In this document: positions 18,911 through 26,920 of the stretch, piece after piece
Numbering within the stretch: the stretch's first letter is position 1
How the letters are laid out: each line of letters starts with the position of its first letter
Assembly (NCBI GenBank): GCA_910585265.1
Contig: CAJUCA010000040.1
Span: 1-29,335 of the forward strand
DNA: 29,335 nucleotides
Direction: 5' to 3'
Source: an uncultured Oscillospiraceae bacterium
GTDB lineage: Bacteria; Bacillota; Clostridia; Oscillospirales; Oscillospiraceae
Position numbers and translations under genes: made by a program
The notes under the pieces: model-generated
The model's input: the letters and a program-made list of their open reading frames with translations, nothing else
Database searches by the model: none
What the model was told of the DNA's origin: nothing

Positions 18911-19400
18911 AGCTTCCTCCATCTGTAGGGGCGCACATGGTGCGCCCTGTATCAGGCCCAAATTTCAGGGTCATCAGGATTGCGTCCTCCCGGGGCGCGT
19001 CATAATAGTTTTTCCGCCGCCCCACCGCCCGGAAGCCGTGCTTTTCATAGAGGGCGATGGCGGGGCCGTTGGATGCTCGCACCTCCAGCATGAGGCAGGC
19101 CAGACGCGCCCGCCCGAAGGCGGTCAGGGCGGACAGCAGGGCGTCCGCCACCCCCCGGCGGCGGCAGTCCGGGGCCACGGCGATGTTGTCCAGATTCCCC
19201 TCGTCCAGCACGGTGGACAGCACGGCGTAGCCCAGCAGTGCGCCGTCCTCCCCCAGGGCCAGCAGGATAGCCACGGCGGGGTTGTCCAGCGCGGCCTGGT
19301 ACAGGGCTTCGCTCCAGGGGTCGGCGGGGAAGCAGACCCGCTCCAGCTCCGCCACGGCGGGCAGGTGCCGGGCGGTCATGGGGACAATGCGCAGCTTCAT
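18864..19400 (-). CDS. rimI: Ribosomal protein S18 alanine N-acetyltransferase
   Basis: A single GNAT domain: the CFPADPWSEALYQAAL N-terminal block (23-38) typical of RimI, LDNIAVAPDCRRRGVADALL (70-89) with the acetyl-CoA loop, and LEVRASNGPAIALYEKHGF (about 115-133). Its stop-codon neighbourhood is odd: the domain ends near residue 153 (MTLKF) and a 25-residue tail follows, encoded by a 24-bp palindromic repeat and by the start of the next gene. The ATG overlaps the methyltransferase stop (ATGA) with GGAGGGTGG upstream. rimI commonly clusters with tsa genes, as here with tsaD. Confidence 0.88.
   Translation of the reverse strand: MKLRIVPMTARHLPAVAELERVCFPADPWSEALYQAALDNPAVAILLALGEDGALLGYAVLSTVLDEGNLDNIAVAPDCRRRGVADALLSALTAFGRARLACLMLEVRASNGPAIALYEKHGFRAVGRRKNYYDAPREDAILMTLKFGPDTGRTMCAPTDGGSYETAPAEQRGACRPL
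18924..18947 (+). repeat. Palindromic intergenic repeat (REP-like), single unit
   Basis: TGTAGGGGCGCACATGGTGCGCCC carries the stem GGGCGCAC/GTGCGCCC with an ATG loop. The exact reverse complement of all 24 bases occurs at 20850-20873. It lies within the 3' extension of rimI, just before the next gene's ribosome binding site. Confidence 0.75.
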
Positions 19401-20008
19401 GGGCACCCACCCTCCCGCCGGAACAGCAGCTGACGCCAGATGGGCCTGTCAGAGGCCAGCTCCCGGCAGTAGGAAAACCACCTCCGCGCCGCGCCCATCA
19501 CCTCGTCCGGGGTGTGGGCAATGAAGTTGCGGTCGTACCGCTCCCCGTCGATCTCCCGCAGGCTCCACTCCTCCAGCCTGCCGCGCCCCTCCCGGATGGA
19601 GGCCAGCACATAGCCGCCGGGACGCACCACCGCCGCCATCCGGGCAAAGGCCCGGGGCAGGTCCGCCGTCTCCACGTGGACCAGTCCGGCGGACAGCAGG
19701 ATGCCGTCCACCATGCCAATGTGGGCGTAGTCCTCCAGCATATCCCCCTGGTAAAAGGGGAGGTCCGGGTTGCGCTCCCGGGCAATCCGCAGGCTCCCGC
19801 CGCTGAAGTCCAGCCCCAGGGCCTCAAAGCCCCGCGCCCGGATGCGGCCCGTCTCGTATCCCGCGCCGCAGCACAGGTCCAGCACCCGCCCGCCGGGGGG
19901 CAGAAGGGACAAAAACTCGTCCAGGCAGGGCAGGTATTCCCCGTCCCCGTAGCCGTTCTCCGCCCATTCCGCCGCGGTCTTGTCGTAATATTCCCGTGTT
20001 CCGAGCAT
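19397..20008 (-). CDS. Class I SAM-dependent methyltransferase
   Basis: 203 residues with the SAM-binding motif I VLDLCCGAGYETG (42-54), an acidic residue at the end of strand 2 (LGLDFSGGSL), and the motif IV/V region GDMLEDYAHIGMVDGILLSAGLVHV. The C-terminal RPGGYVLASIREG fits a Methyltransf_25/11 type small-molecule or tRNA methylase. The ATG at 20008 follows GGAGGA by 7 bases; an earlier in-frame ATG abuts that site. It ends overlapping the rimI start and follows the phosphorylase by 19 bases. The substrate cannot be read. Confidence 0.87.
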   Translation of the reverse strand: MLGTREYYDKTAAEWAENGYGDGEYLPCLDEFLSLLPPGGRVLDLCCGAGYETGRIRARGFEALGLDFSGGSLRIARERNPDLPFYQGDMLEDYAHIGMVDGILLSAGLVHVETADLPRAFARMAAVVRPGGYVLASIREGRGRLEEWSLREIDGERYDRNFIAHTPDEVMGAARRWFSYCRELASDRPIWRQLLFRREGGCP

Positions 20009-20027
20009 GATCATTCCTCCCAGCGGC

Positions 20028-20780
20028 TCATAAGCGCGACGCCGCCTCCAACGCCACCCGGAGGTATTTTTCGTAGCTGGAGGCGGGCACCGCGCCCATG
20101 GTCCGGCGGTCCCAGGCGTCCCCGTCCAGGCTGTCCTCGGCGTAGAGGAACTGGTACACCTCCGCGCCCCGGAACTGCCCCACCGCCATGGCGGAGGCGC
20201 ACTCCATGTCCACGGCGACGCAGCCGTCCGCCTTGCGCTTTGCCATGTTGTTCCGGGTCTCCCGGTAGAAGGCGTCCGTGGTCCACACACGGCCCTTCAC
20301 ATAGGGCAGGTTCAGCCCGTCAAAGATTTCGCCCAGCCGTTCCGCCGTGGGTATGTCCACATAGTCGCCCACGGGCAGGTAGTGGTAGCTGACGCCCTCG
20401 TCCCGGTAGGCGGCGGTGGGCAGGATGAAGTGCCCCGCCACCAGGGCGGAGTCCAGCACCCCGCAGGAGCCGTAGAGCAAAACCTTTTTCGCCCCCATGG
20501 CCAACGCCTCCTCCAGCAGGCCCGCCGTGCCCGGGCCGCCCAGGAGGGTCTGGCAGATGCCGATGCTCCGTCCGTTCCAGTTCAGCCGGTAAATCGGGAT
20601 ATCCCGGCCCGCGTGGTGCTTGGCGACCACCTCCGTGGGGCAGAGCTGCTCCAGCACCCGGAAGGTTTCGTCCTGGAAGGTGATGACGATGGTCTCCGGA
20701 AAGCCCTCCAAGGGAGGGTGGTGGGAAGCCGCGAAAATGATCTCCGGGGAATCAGGGTCAAAAGTATCGAATAAACTCAT
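20028..20780 (-). CDS. Nucleoside phosphorylase (uridine/purine phosphorylase family)
   Basis: 250 residues of the PNP/UDP phosphorylase superfamily: HPPLEGFPETIVITF is an unusual N-terminus, then LLGGPGTAG (79-87), YGSCGVLD (103-110), TTDAFYRET (167-175) and the nucleoside/ribose-binding VDMECA (190-195). Catalyses phosphorolysis of nucleosides in salvage; whether uridine, a purine nucleoside or another compound is the substrate is open. The start follows GGGAGG by 8 bases. It follows polA after 120 bases that contain a palindromic repeat pair and no recognised promoter. Confidence 0.85.
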   Translation of the reverse strand: MSLFDTFDPDSPEIIFAASHHPPLEGFPETIVITFQDETFRVLEQLCPTEVVAKHHAGRDIPIYRLNWNGRSIGICQTLLGGPGTAGLLEEALAMGAKKVLLYGSCGVLDSALVAGHFILPTAAYRDEGVSYHYLPVGDYVDIPTAERLGEIFDGLNLPYVKGRVWTTDAFYRETRNNMAKRKADGCVAVDMECASAMAVGQFRGAEVYQFLYAEDSLDGDAWDRRTMGAVPASSYEKYLRVALEAASRL

Positions 20781-20796
20781 TTTAGGTTCCTCCCTT

Positions 20797-20873
20797 TGTA
20801 GGGGCGGACATTGTCCGCCCGCGTTTTGCGAGAGACGCCGGGGAACGGCGGGCGCACCATGTGCGCCCCTACA
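20797..20873. repeat. Inverted pair of palindromic repeats (BIME-like) between polA and phosphorylase
   Basis: Outer arms TGTAGGGGCG (20797-20806) and CGCCCCTACA (20864-20873) enclose two hairpins, GGGCGGACA/TGTCCGCCC-type and GGGCGCAC/GTGCGCCC. The right half is the exact inverse of the copy at 18924-18947. It is carried in the transcript between two genes and may stabilise or partly terminate it. Confidence 0.75.
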
Positions 20874-20900
20874 GGCTGCCGCGCTCCCGGTTGGAGGCGG

Positions 20901-23579
20901 TCAATGGCACTCCGCCCAGGTGCGCCCCGCGTTGGCGTCCGCCTTCAGCGGCACCGCCAGCGACGCCACCCCCTCCATCTCCTCCTGGAGCAGGGCCTTC
21001 ACCTGATCCGTCTCCCCCTCCGGGCACTCCACGATGAGCTCATCGTGGACCTGGAGGACCAGCCGGGCCTCCAGCCCCTCGGCCCGCAGGCGGGCGTCCA
21101 CCTTGATCATGGCCAGCTTGATGATATCCGCCGCCGTGCCCTGGATGGGCATATTCAACGCCACCCGCTCGCCAAAGGACCGGGTGTTGAAGTTGGAGCT
21201 TTTCAGCTCCGGCAGCCAGCGGCGGCGGCCGTAGAGGGTGGACACAAAGCCGTCCTCCCGCCCCTGCTCCACCACCCGGCCCATATAGGCCCGGACGCCG
21301 GAATAGTGCTCGAAATACTTCTCCATATACTCCTTGGCCTGGGCCACGGTGACATGGATGTCCTCCGACAGGGAGTAGGCGGAAATGCCGTACACAATGC
21401 CGAAGTTGACGGCCTTTGCCGCCCGCCGCAGCTCCGGGGGCACCCCGTCCTGGGGCAGCCCGAACACCTGGGAGGCGGTGACGGTGTGGATGTCCACCCC
21501 GGAGTTGAAGCCGCCGATCATGGCCTGATCCCCCGACATATGGGCCAGCAGCCGCAGCTCGATCTGGGAGTAGTCCGCGTCCACCAGCACCTTGCCTTTC
21601 GGGGCCACGAACATCTTGCGCATCTCCGCCCCTAAAGGGGTGCGCACGGGGATATTCTGAAGGTTCGGCTCGGTGGAGGACAGCCGTCCGGTGGCGGTGA
21701 CGGTGTTCTGGAAGCTGGTGTGAATCCGCCCGTCGGCGGCCACCACCTTGCCCAGTCCCTCCACATAGGTGGAGTTCAGCTTGGTGAGCTGGCGGTAGTC
21801 CAGCACCGCCCCCACGATCTCGTGCTGGGGGCGCAGCTTCTCCAGCACGTCCACGTTGGTGGACCAGCCCGTCTTGGTTTTCTTCACCGGGGGCAGGCCC
21901 AGCTTGTCAAAGAGGATATGGCCCAGCTGCTTGGGGGAGAGGATGTTGAACTCCTCCCCCGCCAGGCGGTAGATCTCCGCCTTCAGGGTGTCGATGCCCG
22001 TCTGGAGCTGCCTGCCGAAGTCGGACAGGGCCTGGGCGTCCACCAGCACGCCCGCCCGCTCCATCCGGGCCAGCACCGGGCACAGGGGCAGCTCAATGTC
22101 CGTCAGCACGGACAGCAGGCCAAACTCCTCCAGTTTCGGCTTGAATAATTCGTAAAACACCTCGATCCAGGCGGTGTCCTCGTACCAGGCGGTCTGGGCC
22201 TTGAGGCCGTCGTCCAGCAGGGAGAAGGCCGTCTCGTCCTTGTAGGCGGCGGACTGCTCCACCTCCTTCTTGAAGTAGGACACCACCAGCTTGCGCAGCT
22301 CGTAGCTCCCGGCGGTGGGGTCGAGAAGGTACGCCGCCAGCTCCGTGTCGAACACGAAGCCCTCCGGCTCGATCCCCTCGTCCAGCAGGGCGCGGCACAG
22401 CTCCTTTACCCCGTGGGCGGCTTTTTTCACCCTGGGGCCGAACAGGGCGGACAGCAGGGCGTGGTAGTCCCCCTCGTAGGCGGCGGCGCGGACGTCGTAC
22501 AGGTACGCCTCGCCCTCCCCGCCGAGGGACACCGCCACCCCCGCCAGCTCCGGCAGGGGCAGGACGGCCGCGCAGTCCGCCCCCTCCCACCTGGGCAGGG
22601 CGGCGGCAAAGTCCGCTTCGGTGCGCACGGGGATCATGGTGACCTGGGCCTCCGGCTGCTCCTGGGCCGTGTCCGCTCCGGCAGGGCCGGGGGTGAGCTT
22701 CAGCTTGTCGATGAGCTTGGTGAACTCCAGGTTCAGCAGGGTCTGGTACAAAACCGGCCCGTTGAAGGGCTGACGTTTCGCGTCCGCCGGGTCGAAGCCC
22801 ATGGGCGCGTCGCAGCAGATGGTGGCCAGCTCCTTGCAGAGCCTCGCGCTGTCCGCCCCCTCGGTGAGCTTCTTCACCAGCCCCGGCTTGGCGGGGGTGT
22901 CCGGGGCGGAGCAGATGTCCGGCATATGGTCATAGAGGTGCTCCACTGTGTGGTAGAGCTGGATGAGGGCCAGGGCGGTCTTTTCCCCCACCCCCTTCAC
23001 CCCGGGGTAGTTGTCGGAGGAATCCCCCATGAGGGCCTTCAGGTCGATCATGTTCACGGGGTCAAAGCCGTATTCCGCCCGGAACGCCTCCGGGGTCACG
23101 TCCCGGGTGGTGGTCTGGCCCATGCGGGTGGACACCAGCTTCACGGTGGTGCTGCCGTCCACCAGCTGGAGGGCGTCCTTGTCCCCGGTGACGATCACCG
23201 TATCGCCCCCCTGTCCGGCGTTCACCCGGGCCATGGTGCCCAGCAGGTCGTCCGCCTCCCAGCCCTCCAGCTCGTACCGGCGGATGTTCATGGCGTCCAG
23301 CACCTCCTTCAGCACCGGCATCTGCACCGCCAGCTCCTCCGGCATCCCCTTGCGCTGGGCCTTGTACTCGGCGAAGGCCCTGTGCCGGAAGGTGGGCGCG
23401 CGCATATCGAAGGCCACCGCCAGCCCCTCCGGCTTCTCCTCCTCCAGCAGCTTGAGCAGGATGTTGAGGAAGCCGAAGATGGCGTTGGTGGGCAGGCCCT
23501 CCCGGGTGGACAGGTTCTGGCTGACGCCGTAAAAGGCCCGGTTGACGATGGAATTGCCGTCGATGACCATGAGCTTCAT
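20901..23579 (-). CDS. polA: DNA polymerase I
   Basis: 892 residues. An N-terminal 5'-3' exonuclease (about 1-290) has VIDGNSIVNRAFY, VTGDKDALQLV and GDSSDNYPGVKGVGEKTA. A degenerate 3'-5' exonuclease domain (about 310-470) follows, in which the expected catalytic DxE and later Asp positions are replaced (ADCAAVLPLPEL; HGVKELCRAL). The polymerase domain has motif A DYSQIELRLLAHMSGD (about 668), motif B RAAKAVNFGIVYG (about 720) and motif C QVHDE (to 847). It fills gaps in repair and removes Okazaki primers; proofreading is probably absent, as in Bacillus and Thermus enzymes. ATG 23579 follows GAGGTG; a GTG three codons earlier is too close to it. Confidence 0.96.
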   Translation of the reverse strand: MKLMVIDGNSIVNRAFYGVSQNLSTREGLPTNAIFGFLNILLKLLEEEKPEGLAVAFDMRAPTFRHRAFAEYKAQRKGMPEELAVQMPVLKEVLDAMNIRRYELEGWEADDLLGTMARVNAGQGGDTVIVTGDKDALQLVDGSTTVKLVSTRMGQTTTRDVTPEAFRAEYGFDPVNMIDLKALMGDSSDNYPGVKGVGEKTALALIQLYHTVEHLYDHMPDICSAPDTPAKPGLVKKLTEGADSARLCKELATICCDAPMGFDPADAKRQPFNGPVLYQTLLNLEFTKLIDKLKLTPGPAGADTAQEQPEAQVTMIPVRTEADFAAALPRWEGADCAAVLPLPELAGVAVSLGGEGEAYLYDVRAAAYEGDYHALLSALFGPRVKKAAHGVKELCRALLDEGIEPEGFVFDTELAAYLLDPTAGSYELRKLVVSYFKKEVEQSAAYKDETAFSLLDDGLKAQTAWYEDTAWIEVFYELFKPKLEEFGLLSVLTDIELPLCPVLARMERAGVLVDAQALSDFGRQLQTGIDTLKAEIYRLAGEEFNILSPKQLGHILFDKLGLPPVKKTKTGWSTNVDVLEKLRPQHEIVGAVLDYRQLTKLNSTYVEGLGKVVAADGRIHTSFQNTVTATGRLSSTEPNLQNIPVRTPLGAEMRKMFVAPKGKVLVDADYSQIELRLLAHMSGDQAMIGGFNSGVDIHTVTASQVFGLPQDGVPPELRRAAKAVNFGIVYGISAYSLSEDIHVTVAQAKEYMEKYFEHYSGVRAYMGRVVEQGREDGFVSTLYGRRRWLPELKSSNFNTRSFGERVALNMPIQGTAADIIKLAMIKVDARLRAEGLEARLVLQVHDELIVECPEGETDQVKALLQEEMEGVASLAVPLKADANAGRTWAECH

Positions 23580-23644
23580 GGGGGACACCTCGCAGACTGA
23601 TTTGGATGGACTTGGAACGCTTTTCCGTGTGAATACAGGCTCTT

Positions 23645-23673
23645 AGTATACCACGTTTCCCGGGGGGAAGCAA
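23645..23673 (-). promoter_or_regulatory. polA promoter
   Basis: On the minus strand -35 TTGCTT (23668-23673), 17 bases ending in TGG, then -10 TATACT (23645-23650), an extended -10. Probably drives the whole polA-to-tsaD run, since no other promoter was recognised between these genes. Confidence 0.6.
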
Positions 23674-23681
23674 GCGGGGCG

Positions 23682-23712
23682 CGAAAAGGCGGCCCCGGAG
23701 CGGGACCGCCTT
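23682..23712 (-). terminator. Terminator of the PAP2 gene
   Basis: On the minus strand AAGGCGGTCCCG pairs with CGGGGCCGCCTT (one wobble) around CTC and runs into TTTTCG, 26 bases after the PAP2 stop and just before the polA promoter. Confidence 0.75.
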
Positions 23713-23737
23713 GCCTCAGTATTCCGTTGTCCGGGGC

Positions 23738-24466
23738 CTATGCCCGCCGGGAGATTCTCCGGCGTCTCTCCGCCCGTCGGCCCAGCCCCAGGAAGCCCTC
23801 CCGGACGGGGTGGTACACCAGGCGGTACACCACATGGCTCAGCAGCAGGCCCGCCGCCACGTCCAGCACGGAGTGCTGCTTGAGAAACACGGTGGACAGG
23901 CAGATGGAAGCCGTGGCCAGGAGGAAAAACACCCTCCACCCCCGATGGGCGAACAGCTTCGTATCCTTCGCCCCGTACCACACCGCCATGGAGCCCACCA
24001 CGTGGAGGGAGGGGCACACGTTGGTGCTGGTGTCGATGCGGTAGAAGAGGGCCACGATGTCCGTCAGGACGTTGTCCCGCGGGAACACCAGGGGCCGCAG
24101 GTGCTGGCAGGTGGGGAACAGGAAAAAGATCGCCAGCGCGCAGGTGTGGGACACCGCCACGAAGGCCATCAGCCGCCGGAAGGCGGCGGCGTCCCGCTTG
24201 GCGGTGTAGCAATGTATGCCGATCAGGTACAGGAACCAGAACACATAGGGGATCACAAACAGCTCGTGGAACGGGATCACATCGTCCAACGCGGTATACA
24301 TGACGTGATACCGCTCCGGGCGGCAGACCCGCTCCAGCAGGTAAAACAGCAGGCCGTAAACGGGCCAGTACGCCGCCATCCACAGGGACTCCCGCGCCGC
24401 CCATCCGGCGAACAGCCCCTTGGGCCGCGCTTGCGTCAACGCCCCGGCAGGGGCATCCTTTTTCAT
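23738..24466 (-). CDS. PAP2-family membrane phosphatase
   Basis: 242 residues with about five to six hydrophobic segments and the PAP2 signature in two parts: CPSLHVVGSMAVWYG (conserved Ser and His) and STVFLKQHSVLDVAAG (catalytic His-x3-Asp). Members dephosphorylate phosphatidate, undecaprenyl pyrophosphate or related lipids at the outer face of the membrane, or act in inositol-lipid synthesis. The first signature block (K-x6-R-P) is not obvious in this sequence, so activity is likely but not certain. GGAGT lies 8 bases before the ATG. Its own promoter and terminator make it a single-gene unit. Confidence 0.85.
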   Translation of the reverse strand: MKKDAPAGALTQARPKGLFAGWAARESLWMAAYWPVYGLLFYLLERVCRPERYHVMYTALDDVIPFHELFVIPYVFWFLYLIGIHCYTAKRDAAAFRRLMAFVAVSHTCALAIFFLFPTCQHLRPLVFPRDNVLTDIVALFYRIDTSTNVCPSLHVVGSMAVWYGAKDTKLFAHRGWRVFFLLATASICLSTVFLKQHSVLDVAAGLLLSHVVYRLVYHPVREGFLGLGRRAERRRRISRRA

Positions 24467-24512
24467 TGGGCAAGACTCCTTTTCCGCGATCCTCCTCCGC
24501 AGTCGTTACTGT

Positions 24513-24541
24513 ATTATAGCACCCGCCCTGTCCGGCCTCAA
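24513..24541 (-). promoter_or_regulatory. Promoter of the PAP2 gene
   Basis: On the minus strand TTGAGG (24536-24541), 17 bases, perfect TATAAT (24513-24518). Confidence 0.6.
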
Positions 24542-24605
24542 TAGGGATTCCTCACAAATTTTTTCCCAGGAACCGACAGCTTTCCTGCCCGCCGTACCGA
24601 AACAG

Positions 24606-24637
24606 CCGCTCCCCCGCCTGCTCCGGCGGGGGAACGG
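24606..24637 (-). terminator. Terminator-like hairpin after the glycosyltransferase
   Basis: On the minus strand CCGTTCCCCCGCC pairs with GGCGGGGGAGCGG (one mismatch) around a 6-base loop, followed by CTGTTTCGG. The T run is short. Confidence 0.55.
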
Positions 24638-24670
24638 CGCGTATCAGGCCGCCCTTTTCTTTCCCGCCGC

Positions 24671-25741
24671 TCACTCCAGCGTCTGGAAGTAGGCCCGGTT
24701 GCGGGCCGCAGCCGGGTCGTCCGGCTTGCAGGCCGCCGCCAGCTCGTTGAACACCCTGGCCCGCTCCCGGTCGCCCAGGCGGTCGCAGCAGACGCAAAGC
24801 TGGATGCAGGGCAGGTAGCCGTAGCAGTCCGGCGAGACGAACCCGCCCCGGCGGTCGTCCCGGGCGCAGGTCAGGGCCAGGGCGTACCAATAGGCCGCCT
24901 GCCCGTGCCGCTCCCGCTCCAGAAACCAGCGGCCCAGCTCGCAGCACACCTCCGCCCGGGGGCGGTCGTAGGAAAAGGTGCGGAACAGCGACGCCAGGGC
25001 CGCCTCGGGCCGCCCCAGCTTTTCCTGGCAGTAGGCGCAGTGGCAGCAGGCGTCGATGCAGTTTTCCACCCAGCCCCGGCCCTCCGCCAAAAACGCCTCA
25101 AAGACCGCCAGGGCCTCCTCCCATTGCTGGTGGTAGTACAGCTCCCGGCCATAGTAGAACTGCTGGCGGGGCTCCAGCGTTTTCCCCTCCCTCAGCTGGG
25201 CCTGGTAGATCCGCAGGTTGCGGTCCGGGTCGGAGGGGCGGGTCTTGCGGTGGGTGACGGCGAAGTCCGCGTAGACAATCCGGCCCGCCGGGGCAATGAC
25301 CTCGTGGACGGCCCCCTCCCAGGCCATTCCCGCCCGGTTCTTGATGAGCCGCTCCCGGCAGTAGGAGAAGGTGACCCGTCCGCCCCCGTCAAACCCGGTG
25401 TGATAGGGGGCCATCACCACCGAGACGGCGGGGTCCAGGGTCTCCTTCAGCTCCAGGAAGGCGGCCCGGTCCGCCTCCAGCAGCACATCGTCCGCGTCCA
25501 GCCACATACAGTAGTCCATGGAGGCGTGGGCGAAGGACTCGTTCCGGGCGGCGGCGAAGTCGTCCCGCCAGGGGAACTCGAGGACGAGGCGGGTGAACCG
25601 GGCGGCGATCTCCTTTGTGCGGTCGGTGGATCCGGTGTCCACGATGACGATCTCATCCACCAGATCGGACACGCTGTTCAAGCACCGCTCCAGCACGTCC
25701 TCCTCGTTTTTCACAATCATGCACAGGCTGACGCTTACCAT
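24671..25741 (-). CDS. Family 2 glycosyltransferase with TPR-like C-terminus
   Basis: 356 residues. The N-terminal GT-A domain (about 1-210) has SLCMIVKNEEDVLERCL, VDTGSTDRT (35-43) and the metal-binding DADD (82-85), typical of SunS/ThuS-like and BclA-associated GT2 enzymes. The C-terminal half (210-356) is helical with TPR-like spacing (WEEALAVFEAFLAEG, RPEAALASLFRTF) and unusually many Cys (CIDACCHCAYC; CVCC). The ATG follows AAGGAGG by 8 bases. Its neighbours upstream are collagen-like surface proteins rich in Thr, so O-glycosylation of them is a reasonable inference; Gly-x-Thr repeats are glycosylated in Bacillus BclA. Confidence 0.88.
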   Translation of the reverse strand: MVSVSLCMIVKNEEDVLERCLNSVSDLVDEIVIVDTGSTDRTKEIAARFTRLVLEFPWRDDFAAARNESFAHASMDYCMWLDADDVLLEADRAAFLELKETLDPAVSVVMAPYHTGFDGGGRVTFSYCRERLIKNRAGMAWEGAVHEVIAPAGRIVYADFAVTHRKTRPSDPDRNLRIYQAQLREGKTLEPRQQFYYGRELYYHQQWEEALAVFEAFLAEGRGWVENCIDACCHCAYCQEKLGRPEAALASLFRTFSYDRPRAEVCCELGRWFLERERHGQAAYWYALALTCARDDRRGGFVSPDCYGYLPCIQLCVCCDRLGDRERARVFNELAAACKPDDPAAARNRAYFQTLE

Positions 25742-25774
25742 AGACAAAGCCTCCTTTGCTTTAGAGCCTGTTTA

Positions 25775-25802
25775 GCCTCCCGCCGGTAAACCGGCGGGAG
25801 GC
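25775..25802 (-). terminator. Terminator-like hairpin after the collagen-like operon
   Basis: GCCTCCCGCCGG (25775-25786) pairs perfectly with 25791-25802 around TAAA. The T run after it on the minus strand is poor (CTAAACAGG), so read-through into the glycosyltransferase gene is possible. The stretch 25803-25899 holds nothing else recognised. Confidence 0.6.
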
Positions 25803-25899
25803 CATGGTGTGTCAAAGCAGCGGCCGCGCCGCCCCTTCGGTGAGAATATCGTGGAACGGGCTGTTGGAAGCCCTTTTCAGCGGCCCCCGGCAGCTGAAT

Positions 25900-26907
25900 T
25901 TATTCGTCCTCGATGGGCCTTTCAATGTCATGTTCGGAACCGGACCCGGCTGCAGTGCCGCTCTCCTCCAGCCGGATAATGGTCAGCGACGCCCCCGCGC
26001 CGCTCCCCACCAGGATCGCCGTCCCCGCCAGGGCGATGGGATACATCTGGAGGGTGACGGTGGAGTTGGCGGGCAGGGCAACCTTGATCTTGTTCTCAAA
26101 GCTGGTGGTGGCCGCCACCGGGGCGATGGTGGACGGGACGTTGTTCACCCCGTTGATCACCAGCCGGGTGCCCATCAGCAGGGCCAGGGTGGTGTTCACG
26201 TGGTAGGAGATCTGGTAGGTGCCCGCCGAGGCCACGGTAAATGTGGTGTTCCCGGCGTTGGCGGTGATGCCCGGGGACAGCAGCTGGTCATCGGGCAGGG
26301 GGATCGGACTGCCTCCCAGCGATACCAGGACGGAGCTGCCCTGGGTGTTGGCGGCAAAGCCCGCGGCGGCCGTGGGGTTGGGTCCGGCTGATCCGGTGGG
26401 TCCGGTGGGGCCTGTGGCCCCGGTGGCCCCGTCCGCCCCGGCGGTTCCGGTGGGGCCTGTGGCCCCGGTAACCCCGGCGGCCCCGTCGGGCCCGGCGGCT
26501 CCCGCCGCCCCTTCCGCGCCGTCCGGCCCGGTGGGCCCGGTGGCCCCGGTGGGCCCGGCGGCCCCTTCGGCGGGGCCTGTGGGCCCGGTGGGTCCGGTGG
26601 GCCCGGCCGGGCCGGGGGCGGTGGGGGCCTTCAAGGCCGCGCTCAGCTTGGCGGACAGTGCCATCTGCTGCTCCATGACGCTGGACAGGGTGTCCTTTAC
26701 GCTCTGGTTGACCTGAAGTACCTCCTCCAGAGCCGCCGCCTCGTCAAGCCCCGGCAGGGTGCCCAGGACGTATTGCAGCTTCTCGCCCTCGGCGTTGAGG
26801 ATGTGGCTCAGGCTGAGCTCCTCCATGGCGATGGAGGAGAGGATCTCGTTCAGGCTTCCCTCCCGGGTCAGGGGAGGATCGATCTGGGGAAATGTGGGCT
26901 GAGACAT
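25900..26907 (-). CDS. Collagen-like spore-surface protein (BclA-like), second gene
   Basis: 335 residues: an N-terminal leader domain (1-92) with SIAMEELSLSHILNAEGEKL, a collagen-type Gly-x-y region (about 98-177, mainly GPTGPTG/GATG triplets) and a C-terminal beta-rich globular domain (about 180-315) like the trimeric BclA C-terminal domain, then an acidic tail (EHDIERPIEDE). No signal peptide, as expected for an exosporium protein made in the mother cell. GGAGGG lies 7 bases before the ATG. The 13-base gap to the upstream gene indicates an operon. The function (spore hair-like nap, adhesion) follows from BclA homologues. Confidence 0.88.
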   Translation of the reverse strand: MSQPTFPQIDPPLTREGSLNEILSSIAMEELSLSHILNAEGEKLQYVLGTLPGLDEAAALEEVLQVNQSVKDTLSSVMEQQMALSAKLSAALKAPTAPGPAGPTGPTGPTGPAEGAAGPTGATGPTGPDGAEGAAGAAGPDGAAGVTGATGPTGTAGADGATGATGPTGPTGSAGPNPTAAAGFAANTQGSSVLVSLGGSPIPLPDDQLLSPGITANAGNTTFTVASAGTYQISYHVNTTLALLMGTRLVINGVNNVPSTIAPVAATTSFENKIKVALPANSTVTLQMYPIALAGTAILVGSGAGASLTIIRLEESGTAAGSGSEHDIERPIEDE

Positions 26908-26920
26908 AACGCAACCCTCC

